A stretch of DNA of 64,000 bases from Auanema rhodensis (lineage: Eukaryota; Nematoda; Chromadorea; Rhabditida; Rhabditidae), in assembly GCA_964057225.1 (NCBI GenBank), contig OZ059896.1, positions 17,248,501-17,312,500 on the forward strand, in the 5' to 3' direction. This document shows positions 55,660 through 64,000 of this stretch, piece after piece. The position numbers and the translations under genes were made by a program. The notes below the pieces were generated by a model. That model had not been told where the DNA came from, ran no database searches, and saw nothing but the letters and a program-made list of their open reading frames with translations. How positions within the stretch are numbered: position 1 is the stretch's first letter; each line of letters opens with the position of its first letter.

Positions 55660-57425
55660 TTAAATTACTCCCAGTTTTTTTCCGATTCTTCCGAAAGCAT
55701 CTACAGCATGGTCAATATGCTCTGTTGTATGAGCAGCAGAAATCTGTAACGTATAATTATGTGTGATCAATGAAGTATAAAACACCTGAACACGAATTCT
55801 AGCCTTTCCCTTAGGCACTACTGGAAAACTGAAACCAATTACGTACACTCCCTCTCGAAGCATTTGATCTGCCATTTCGGAAGCAAGTCTGCATGATTCA
55901 TTATTGATTTTTTTGTAATTATTCACATTGGTATCACCTGGCATCACCTAGAAGAACAGGGCAAATAGGATGGGTTTCACTACCAAGAACAGTGAAGCCT
56001 AAGCCGGTCATCTTAGTCCTGAATTTATAAACATTGCATCACTGTATTTGAAGTTCTAATTTGGTTATTAAATGGTTTAACTCACCTGAACCGTTGCACA
56101 TTGGATTGAAGAGATCCGATAAAGGATGAATCATTCATCAACATGTCAAACACCTAAGCTATTTAGTCAATTTAGTCATATTCACAGATTGTAATAACCT
56201 CACCTGGATGCTAGATCCAACAATGCTGGGGGCTAGTGAATTCGAGAAGAGATATGGTCTAGAACGTTGTCTAAGCAAATCAATCAAAGATTTTGGACCT
56301 ATAAGTAGAGAAATTTTCTTCTTTCACTCAATAATGCTAAATGTTTGCCTGTTGTGTATCCTCCCATAGCTCCTCCCAGTGCTTTGCCTAATGTAGAATT
56401 AATAATGTCAATTTTTCCTTTCATTCCCAAAGCTTCTTCGGTTCCTCTTCCAGTTTTACCAAAGAACCCAGTAGCATGACACTCATCGATAAAGATTAGA
56501 GCGTTGTACCTGACAATTTGAAAAATTCAATGAGTTTCGGGAATATTTCAATATACTTATCAGCAAGTTCTGAAATTTCTTTGAGTGGAGCTACGTCACC
56601 ATCCATAGAGAAAACTCCGTCAGTGACGATAATACGATGACGAGAGCCTAGAGGGAGAAGATTTATTTCGGATTAAACTTAATAGAAATACAACTTACTT
56701 TGAGCTTCCTTCAACTTGATTTCTAAATCGTCCAAGTTCATATGCTTGTACCGTAGGCGCTTTCCCTTGGACAAGCGAATGCCATCAATGATAGAAGCAT
56801 GGTTCAATTCATCGGAAATAATAGCATCTTCTGGTCCTTCAACATTTGAATTTCCTAATTTTTTCAATAAGATTCAGAAACTAACCCGCAAGTACTTCGA
56901 ATAAACCTGCATTAGCATCGAAGCAAGCAGCATAGAGAATGGTGTCTTCAGTTCCATGAAACTATAAAAGTGAGTTCTTTATTCTCAATCAAATTCTTGA
57001 ATACCTGGGCAATCTTCTGCTCTAATTGCTTGTGAATATCTTGAGTACCACAGATGAAACGAACAGAAGATAAACCTGCTCCATGAGTGTCCAAAGCCTT
57101 CTTACCTGCGGCAATTACCTGAGAGACAATGATTACGATATGCACTGCCCACCATATTTTACCTCTGGATGACTTGATAAACCTAAGTAGTTATTAGCAC
57201 AAAAGTTAATAACTGGTTTATCACGTCCAGTAACTTTAACCAGAACTCCTTGCTTTCCCTCGATAACTCTCTCGTTTTTGAATGTTCCTGCCGACTAAAG
57301 AATAAGTTCTTAAAAGCAAACAACAAATAAGAATATACGCGAATGCTTTCAAGTTCTGAACGAAGATGACTATCTAACTGTTGACGACCAGTTGAATAAA
57401 ATCTGGAAGATAATCTGGAAAGCAT
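55660..57425 (-). CDS. GCAT: Glycine C-acetyltransferase (2-amino-3-ketobutyrate CoA ligase), mitochondrial
   Basis: PLP enzyme that cleaves 2-amino-3-ketobutyrate with CoA to glycine and acetyl-CoA, the second step of threonine catabolism, in mitochondria. Twelve exons in phase. The N-terminus [15 protein letters not shown] is a typical mitochondrial targeting peptide. Family motifs follow in order: [46 protein letters not shown], the PLP-contacting [12 protein letters not shown], the Schiff-base lysine in [30 protein letters not shown] and a C-terminal RIRVQISAAHT. Length and order match KBL. The intron after GGYTT (starting at 56348) uses a GC donor (CAG/GCAAAC). The start codon directly follows an acceptor (ATTTTCAG/ATG), so trans-splicing at the ATG is likely. 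Confidence 0.97.
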
Positions 57426-58079
57426 CTGAAAATTCCATCAATATGTGAACAATAGCTTTGGTTATATAAATACTAACAGAAATAATATGTACTTAGAATC
57501 CGAAATGAGGAAAATTTTTGAAAACAATATATGTGAGCAGAAAGTTTGAAATAAAAGACCTATGTGTACAATTGTCGTCACATCCACATACACAAGGATC
57601 ATAACGACGGTTAGGCAGACAACGATCAATTGATGAATTCTGATGATAAGGACAGATATGTATGCTACACATTTCTTCTTATTCTATCAAATGAATTTTA
57701 CAAAAATTTGTGACTGAATCTAGACACACATGTCATCAAGATTTAGTATGTGGCATATAGCAAAATGATTTCGATTATAATCTAATGATATTAATAATGA
57801 TAATAACATTTCTTGCGAAAATTTTAAAGTTTAGTGCTTCTGAGAAATTCCCGAAAAACTTGTGGTTCTTAACAATAAGCTATCAGAAAGATTATTTGCA
57901 TGAAAGTTGAAACTTTGAAAACAGTTGCCTCAAATCGATGATGAGGTCTTTAACATACACAGCAAATGTCAGAATATGATGTATCAGATATTGTAACAAT
58001 TTGCAACTAAAACTTATCAATGACGGTCTTACAAAAAAACCGTGAAAGGAAGCCAATGATCTAAAATAGAAAACGTGTC
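57426..58079. other. Intergenic between GCAT and the peptide array
   Basis: Upstream region of GCAT. Apart from a short Cys-rich frame (listed separately) it is AT-rich and without supported exons. Confidence 0.5.
57493..57672 (-). CDS. Possible small Cys-rich open frame or exon
   Basis: Uninterrupted 59-codon frame from ATG 57672. Its first half is Cys-rich (CLPNRRYDP, CVCGCDDNC) and polar; the second half turns hydrophobic and AT-rich, like intron sequence. A donor-like CATAG/GTCTTT divides them near 57560, and an acceptor TTATCATCAG lies near 57640. The Cys-rich core may therefore be a single exon of an undetected gene. Unknown family. Confidence 0.2.
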   Translation of the reverse strand: MCSIHICPYHQNSSIDRCLPNRRYDPCVCGCDDNCTHRSFISNFLLTYIVFKNFPHFGF

Positions 58080-58195
58080 TGTCCGTTTAACAATTTTCAA
58101 ATTGTGTAAAGCAACTGATTCAGAATATGGAAGTATAAAACGTTCGAATATGAATAATTTATGTCAAATAAATAAAGATAACGAAGTCGCGATCA

Positions 58196-58540
58196 CTATT
58201 TTCCATCTGCCTCCATCATATCTCCTTCTGCACCTCCTTCTACTTCGCCACCAGCTTCACCTTCGGTCATAGTACCACCTTCAACAGTGATTTCGCCTCC
58301 ACTCATTTGATCAGATCCTGCATCATCTGCAGGATCTTCCTCTTCCTCCACACTTGTTGGTGGCATTTCTTCTTCTTCTTCTTCCATTTCTTCTGAACCT
58401 GAAATAAATATCTTTAGTAATGGCATCTTTAGTAATGGAAACTTACTTGGTGGTTTAGGAGAACTACCACCTCCACAAGCTTGAACTGCCAATAAAATGC
58501 AGGAAAGAATTGTAATTGTAAGTAATACTTTGGAGACCAT
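58196..58540 (-). CDS. Secreted acidic Glu/Met-rich peptide, A-type copy 1
   Basis: Two exons (58447-58540 and 58196-58398) give 98 residues. Signal peptide MVSKVLLTITILSCILLAVQA, then CGGGSSPKPP, then a mature part made of Glu runs, EMPPTSVEEEEDPADDAG and Gly/Glu repeats ending EGDMMEADGK. It has one Cys, no basic cluster and no known domain. The 48-nt intron has consensus ends (GTAAGT...TTTCAG) but is a multiple of three without stop, so a retained form of 114 residues could be made. Nothing shows what it does; strong acidity and secretion suggest an extracellular or glandular product. Protein-identical to A-type copy 2 at 60643. Confidence 0.85.
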   Translation of the reverse strand: MVSKVLLTITILSCILLAVQACGGGSSPKPPSKFPLLKMPLLKIFISGSEEMEEEEEEMPPTSVEEEEDPADDAGSDQMSGGEITVEGGTMTEGEAGGEVEGGAEGDMMEADGK

Positions 58541-59229
58541 ATTATACGGATTGTTGATTTAGAAAAAATCAACGGTTTTTAAATCATTTTCGATCTGATT
58601 AAAATTCAAGCAAGTTCATTAAATACTAGTTAATCATTAGCTGCATTACTTCAAACATTCGATCTTTGTTCAGATATCAATCAGCTTTCTAATACTTTAA
58701 TATGTGAAAATACAGTTGAAGCCCTCGTGAGCTTCATATAGTTGCAAAGGTTGTATGCAGGTAGTTCATTAATTTTTTTTGTAGTAATGTACCCGGTTGG
58801 TCGTGTTGATGTGAATCTATATTTTTCATAGATATCTAGATATGTTAAGAAAATACTACTTATGTAAGTTTTAACGAGAATGATATAACTAGCATATTAC
58901 CTTTTAATAACCAGCTCGGGGCTATTTAAAAACACCATTTTTACGTCTTGAATCAAGGCTACTAATAATTCTAACAATTTAAGGAATAAACTTGAAAGCA
59001 ATAAAATACTTGAAATACAAATCTGGAGAAATATTTCATTTGCCAATGATGCATCTCGTCTGCATTACCTATACTTCGACACAATGGTAGGAATATCCAG
59101 ATAATATCTCAAAACTTCCAAATAAATAACAAAGTTTTGGCGTAATATCAGAGCTTCAAGTTTGAATATGGTTTTTTCTTATTTATTTCAGTTTATGATT
59201 AAGAATATTCCTAAGAAGTACCTTATTTT

Positions 59230-59440
59230 GGATGTTAAATGCTAAATTTCAAAAAATTTTCCTTATTTTGCGCTCTAACGCTAATTAAGTGAGGTGTGGG
59301 AGGGGCGTGCCTACGTGGAAAAGCGCATTGGCCAAAGCACTTGCAGCAAGTGTTACGATCTGATTTCGCAGTTATTTTGAACATAAAGAAATTACAATTC
59401 CTTTTTAGAATAAAAGTACGATTGTGAATGTCAATAACGT
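59230..59440. repeat. Conserved GC-richer spacer block, copy 1
   Basis: About 210 bp present four times in the array, GC-richer than its flanks (GTGGGAGGGGCGTGCC) and carrying the perfect palindrome CACTTGCAGCAAGTG at 59338-59352. It lies between the 3' end of one peptide gene and the upstream region of the next. An open 72-codon minus-strand frame crosses it. Confidence 0.85.
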
Positions 59441-59555
59441 GTCCGTTTAACAATTTTCAAATTGTGTAAAGCAACTGATTCAGAATATGGAAGTATAAAA
59501 CGTTCGAATATGAATAATTTATGTCAAATAAATAAAGATAACGAAGTCGCGATCA

Positions 59556-59906
59556 CTATTTTCCATCTGCCTCCATCATATCTCCTTCTGCACCACCCAT
59601 ATCTCCTTCTGCCCCACCATCTGACATGCCTTCACCTTCGGTCATAGTACCACCTTCACTCTCACTCATTTGAGCAGATCCTGAATCGTCTGCAGGGTCA
59701 TCTTCCTCCATACTTTTTGATGGCATTTCTTCTTCGTCCATTTCTTCTGAACCTGAAATAAATATCTTTAGTAATGCCTAAGTATATACAATAATTCTAT
59801 TAGGAAACTTACTTGGTGGTTTAGGAGAACTACCGCCTCCACAAGCTTGAACTGCCAATAAAATGCAGGAAAGAACAGTAATTGTAAGTAATACTTTGGA
59901 GACCAT
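59556..59906 (-). CDS. Secreted acidic Glu/Met-rich peptide, B-type copy 1
   Basis: Exons 59813-59906 and 59556-59752 give 96 residues. The signal peptide matches the A type except Ile to Val (LTITVLSC), followed by CGGGSSPKPP. The acidic part is shorter in Glu runs and has a GGAEGDM repeat (GGAEGDMGGAEGDMMEADGK end). Its 60-nt intron differs from the A-type intron and contains an in-frame stop, so retention would truncate the protein. Function unknown. Confidence 0.85.
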
Positions 59907-60317
59907 ATTAGACGGATTGTTGATTTAGCAAAAAACAACGGTTTTTAAATCATTTTCGATCTGATTAAAATTCAAGCAAGTTCATTAAATACTAGTTAAT
60001 CCTTAGATGCATCACTTCAATCATTCAATGTTTATCCAGATATCAATCAGCTTTCTAATACTTTAATATGTGAAAATACAGTTCAAGAAGATTTAAAGCC
60101 TTCGTGAGTTCCATATAGTTGCAAAAGTTGGAATGGTGCAGCAAACCTGAATTACCTATTCTTTAACACAATGGTAGGAATATCCAGATAATATCTCAAA
60201 ACTTCCAAATAAATAACAAAGTTTTGGCGTAATATCAGAGCTTCAAGTTTGAATATGGTTTTTTCTTATTTATTTTAGTTTATGATTAGGAATATTCCTA
60301 AGAAGTACCTTATTTTG

Positions 60318-60527
60318 GATGTTAAATGCTAAATTTCAAAAAATATTCCTTGTTTTGCGCTCTAACGCTAATTAAGTGAGGTGTGGGAGGGGCGTGCCTA
60401 CGTGGAAAAGCGCATTGGCCAAAGCACTTGCAGCAAGTGTTACGATCTGATTTCGCAGTTATTTTGAACATAAAGAAATTACAATTCCTTTTTAGAATAA
60501 AAGTACGATTGTGAATGTCAATAACGT
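60318..60527. repeat. Conserved GC-richer spacer block, copy 2
   Basis: Second copy of the block at 59230-59440, with palindrome CACTTGCAGCAAGTG at 60425-60439. It marks the junction between the two duplication units. Confidence 0.85.
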
Positions 60528-60642
60528 GTCCGTTTGACAATTTTCAAATTGTGTAAAGCAACTGATTCAGAATATGGAAGTATAAAACGTTCGAATATGA
60601 ATAATTTATGTCAAATAAATAAAGATAACGAAGTCGCGATCA

Positions 60643-60987
60643 CTATTTTCCATCTGCCTCCATCATATCTCCTTCTGCACCTCCTTCTACTTCGCCACCA
60701 GCTTCACCTTCGGTCATAGTACCACCTTCAACAGTGATTTCGCCTCCACTCATTTGATCAGATCCTGCATCATCTGCAGGATCTTCCTCTTCCTCCACAC
60801 TTGTTGGTGGCATTTCTTCTTCTTCTTCTTCCATTTCTTCTGAACCTGAAATAAATATCTTTAGTAATGGCATCTTTAGTAATGGAAACTTACTTGGTGG
60901 TTTAGGAGAACTACCACCTCCACAAGCTTGAACTGCCAATAAAATGCAGGAAAGAATTGTAATTGTAAGTAATACTTTGGAGACCAT
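60643..60987 (-). CDS. Secreted acidic Glu/Met-rich peptide, A-type copy 2
   Basis: Exons 60894-60987 and 60643-60845. The 98-residue product is identical to A-type copy 1 (58196), and the intron is also the same, so duplication is recent or the copies are being homogenised. Confidence 0.85.
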   Translation of the reverse strand: MVSKVLLTITILSCILLAVQACGGGSSPKPPSKFPLLKMPLLKIFISGSEEMEEEEEEMPPTSVEEEEDPADDAGSDQMSGGEITVEGGTMTEGEAGGEVEGGAEGDMMEADGK

Positions 60988-61679
60988 ATTATACGGATTG
61001 TTGATTTAGCAAAAATCAACGGTTTTTAAATCATTTTCGATCTGATTAAAATTCAAGCAAGTTCATTAAATACTAGTTAATCATTAGCTGCATTACTTCA
61101 AACATTCGATCTTTGTTCAGATATCAATCAGCTTTCTAATACTTTAATATGTGAAAATACAGTTGAAGCCCTCGTGAGCTTCATATAGTTGCAAAGGTTG
61201 TATGCAGGTAGTTCATTAATTTTTTTTGTAGTAATGTACCCGGTTGGTCGTGTTGATGTGAATCTATATTTTTCATAGATATCTAGATATGTTAAGAAAA
61301 TACTACTTATGTAAGTTTTAACGAGAATGATATAACTAGCATATTACCTTTTAATAACCAGCTCGGGGCTATTTAAAAACACCATTTTTACGTCTTGAAT
61401 CAAGGCTACTAATAATTCTAACAATTTAAGGAATAAACTTGAAAGCAATAAAATACTTGAAATACAAATCTGGAGAAATATTTCATTTGCCAATGATGCA
61501 TCTCGTCTGCATTACCTATACTTTGACACAATGGTAGGAATATCCAGATAATATCTCAGAACTTCCAAATAAATAACAAAGTTTTGGCGTAATATCAGAG
61601 CTTCAAGTTTGAATATGGTTTTTTCTTATTTATTTCAGTTTATGATTAAGAATATTCCTAAGAAGTACCTTATTTTGGA

Positions 61680-61888
61680 TGTTAAATGCTAAATTTCAAA
61701 AAATATTCCTTATTTTGCGCTCTAACGCCAATTAAGAGAAGTGTGGGAGGGGCGTGCCTACGTGGAAAAGCGCATTGGCCAAAGCACTTGCAGCAAGTGT
61801 TACGATCTGATTTCGCAGTTATTTTGAACATAAAGAAATTACAATTCCTTTTTAGAATAAAAGTACGATTGTGAATGTCAATAACGTG
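61680..61888. repeat. Conserved GC-richer spacer block, copy 3
   Basis: Third copy, palindrome at 61785-61799. It differs from the others near 61730-61741 (CCAATTAAGAGAAG instead of CTAATTAAGTGAGG). Confidence 0.85.
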
Positions 61889-62002
61889 TCCGTTTAACAA
61901 TTTTCAAATTGTGTAAAGCAACTGATTCAGAATATGGAAGTATAAAACGTTCGAATATGAATAATTTATGTCAAATAAATAAAGATAACGAAGTCGCGAT
62001 CA

Positions 62003-62353
62003 CTATTTTCCATCTGCCTCCATCATATCTCCTTCTGCACCACCCATATCTCCTTCTGCCCCACCATCTGACATGCCTTCACCTTCGGTCATAGTACCAC
62101 CTTCACTCTCACTCATTTGAGCAGATCCTGAATCGTCTGCAGGGTCATCTTCCTCCATACTTTTTGGTGGCATTTCTTCTTCGTCCATTTCTTCTGAACC
62201 TGAAATAAATATCTTTAGTAATGCCTAAGTATATACAATAATTCTATTAGGAAACTTACTTGGTGGTTTAGGAGAACTACCGCCTCCACAAGCTTGAACT
62301 GCCAATAAAATGCAGGAAAGAACAGTAATTGTAAGTAATACTTTGGAGACCAT
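62003..62353 (-). CDS. Secreted acidic Glu/Met-rich peptide, B-type copy 2
   Basis: Exons 62260-62353 and 62003-62199, 96 residues. One amino-acid difference from B-type copy 1: EEEMPPKSM instead of EEEMPSKSM, a single base change. Otherwise the same signal peptide, intron and acidic repeats. Confidence 0.85.
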
Positions 62354-62764
62354 ATTAGACGGATTGTTGATTTAGCAAAAAACAACAGTTTTTAAATCAT
62401 TTTCGATCTGATTAAAATTCAAGCAAGTTCATTAAATACTAGTTAATCCTTAGATGCATCACTTCAATCATTCAATGTTTATCCAGATATCAATCAGCTT
62501 TCTAATACTTTAATATGTGAAAATACAGTTCAAGAAGATTTAAAGCCTTCGTGAGTTCCATATAGTTGCAAAAGTTGGAATGGTGCAGCAAACCTGAATT
62601 ACCTATTCTTTAACACAATGGTAGGAATATCCAGATAATATCTCAAAACTTCCAAATAAATAACAAAGTTTTGGCGTAATATCAGAGCTTCAAGTTTGAA
62701 TATGGTTTTTTCTTATTTATTTCAGTTTATGATTAGGAATATTCCTAAGAAGTACCTTATTTTG

Positions 62765-62953
62765 GATGTTAAATGCTAAATTTCAAAAAATATTCCTTGT
62801 TTTGCGCTCTAACGCTAATTAAGTGAGGTGTGGGAGGGGCGTGCCTACGTGGAAAAGCGCATTGGCCAAAGCACTTGCAGCAAGTGTTACGATCTGATTT
62901 CGCAGTTATTTTGAACATAAAGAAATTACAATTCCTTTTTAGAATAAAAGTAC
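62765..62953. repeat. Conserved GC-richer spacer block, copy 4, truncated at the array edge
   Basis: Fourth copy, palindrome at 62872-62886. Homology to the other copies ends after AAAAGTAC at 62953, defining the right edge of the array. It lies upstream of B-type copy 2, so a spacer block precedes every peptide gene. Confidence 0.85.
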
Positions 62954-64000
62954 TTGTGAGCCCACAGATGAGTACGATGGTACCAAGTAAGGTGACCTTA
63001 TCTCATGTACGAACCCCTACCGAATATTACGCGATATTAATTCCAAGTAAAAGAAAAAACACCCATACACCATTTTGATAAAAAGAAACCAAATCAACTA
63101 TTTGCAAAGCAAAATAACACAAATCCTCTTCCTACCTGCTTCTTATCATGTTATGAACTGAAACCAAATTTATTTATACCTCTTGAGTGACTTGAGTGAC
63201 ACTTTCTAGGAACAATACCATATCAATAGTAAGAATAAAAAACTTTCAACTTTATACATCAAATCAACCAGTTCAAGTATTTTACAACACGATATAAGAA
63301 TAAATAAAAATTTATTTATTATTGTTTACATATGCATATATCCCATCTGATAATCTCGCATAAACAGTTCTTCTTAAAAACAAAACGATATCTAACATCT
63401 AGTATATACGGCTACTAACAAAAAAATCTTTAAAACTATCAGTTATTAGAATTTCGATCGAAATGGATACCTCAAATAGTCCCATCTATTACCTACATGT
63501 ATATAAAGACATAACATGTTTTCGTCTAATAATACCTAGATCCACAAGAATATTCCAAAATTAGGGACTTTCACATAGATATCATTATCTCATCGAGCAT
63601 TCTCCCCTAATATTTTGTTGAATTTAATTTATTTCGTTAAGCGTGAAAACCTATTTATTTTTTGGATGGGATGTAAAACACTTTCTAACTTATTAGAAAA
63701 AGGAAAAATGTGAGAAAATTAAGAAAAAACAAAATTACAAAAGAATAATGTCCTTTCCGTGAATTAGATAATATTAAATATGAGCCATATAAGCCATTTA
63801 CATTAAAATAATAAGTAATTAAAGAAACTATTTTTCAAATCACAAAAATTGTAAATTATGCTGGATCTTATAATCATTATTTTTTCCAATATTTTCATTT
63901 ATCCTTATAAAAAAAAGTTTGGATGACTCTTAGTCTTAGATTGATGTTGTCTTGTTCGACTTTTGAAGATCAAAGAAAATTCTATATCACAATTTCAGAT
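62954..64000. other. AT-rich region, no gene seen
   Basis: No exon could be supported on either strand. Contains AATAAATAAAAATTTATT near 63300 and long A/T stretches; it may be the 3' flank of a gene beyond the window. Confidence 0.5.

Larger units (their letters stand above)
58080..62953. repeat. Tandem duplication array, two units of 2,447 bp, each holding an A-type and a B-type gene
   Basis: Every landmark in the first half recurs 2,447 bp later: stop codons at 58196/60643 and 59556/62003, spacer palindromes at 59338/61785 and 60425/62872. Sequence is almost identical with a handful of substitutions. Homology starts near 58080 and breaks at 62953. Within a unit, A and B halves are an older duplication of the same gene plus spacer. 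Confidence 0.95.

Noticed and set aside
59235-59453. 72-codon minus-strand frame repeated four times across the spacer blocks
   Set aside because: Copies are too similar to judge selection, one copy changes several residues in a row and the fourth is cut at the array edge. It shares its DNA with the conserved palindrome block, so the block itself is the more likely conserved unit.
58080-62953. Transposon origin of the peptide-gene repeats
   Set aside because: Exact head-to-tail period of 2,447 bp, no terminal inverted repeats and no transposase; simple tandem duplication is sufficient.
61686-63078. Plus-strand frames 61686-61874 and 62830-63078 in the peptide array
   Set aside because: Antisense shadows of the spacer block; the second runs out of the duplication into unrelated DNA.

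Overview
The window reads as chromosomal DNA of a nematode, most likely a rhabditid-type chromadorean. It is AT-rich. Introns are mostly 38-60 nt with the consensus TTTTCAG or TTTAG acceptor. Several start codons sit 0-10 nt after an isolated acceptor, as expected for spliced-leader trans-splicing. The protein set is nematode-like: a LIN-11 LIM-homeodomain protein, a tyrosinase with ShK domains, a lipid-anchored globin-like protein and P-glycoprotein. All exon models were built by hand from the DNA, joining exons by phase and splice consensus.

Layout. 2-1925 (+): 3' half of a P-glycoprotein gene, cut by the window edge. 3527-5281 (+): complete lin-11 orthologue. 7326-9648 (-): ZCCHC24-like zinc-finger gene. 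9.65-29.5 kb: about 20 kb in which no convincing gene was found; it is full of (GA)n/(CT)n tracts and short perfect palindromes, and may be regulatory or untranslated sequence. 29.5-44.5 kb (all -): globin-like protein, putative glycosyltransferase, seven-transmembrane receptor, then multi-ShK tyrosinase. 45.5-52.5 kb (+): three consecutive genes of unknown function (931, 394 and 230 codons) packed 45 and 170 nt apart. 52.6-57.4 kb (-): M20 cytosolic dipeptidase and mitochondrial glycine C-acetyltransferase. 58.1-62.95 kb: a tandem array of four small genes for secreted acidic peptides, arranged A-B-A-B by duplication of a 2,447-bp unit. 62.95-64 kb: AT-rich, no gene seen.

The genes do not form one pathway. 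The dipeptidase and glycine C-acetyltransferase are both in amino-acid catabolism and are adjacent on one strand. The most novel material is the three-gene cluster at 45.5-52.5 kb, which repeats a divergent module, and the recently duplicated secreted-peptide array with its GC-richer, palindrome-bearing spacer.
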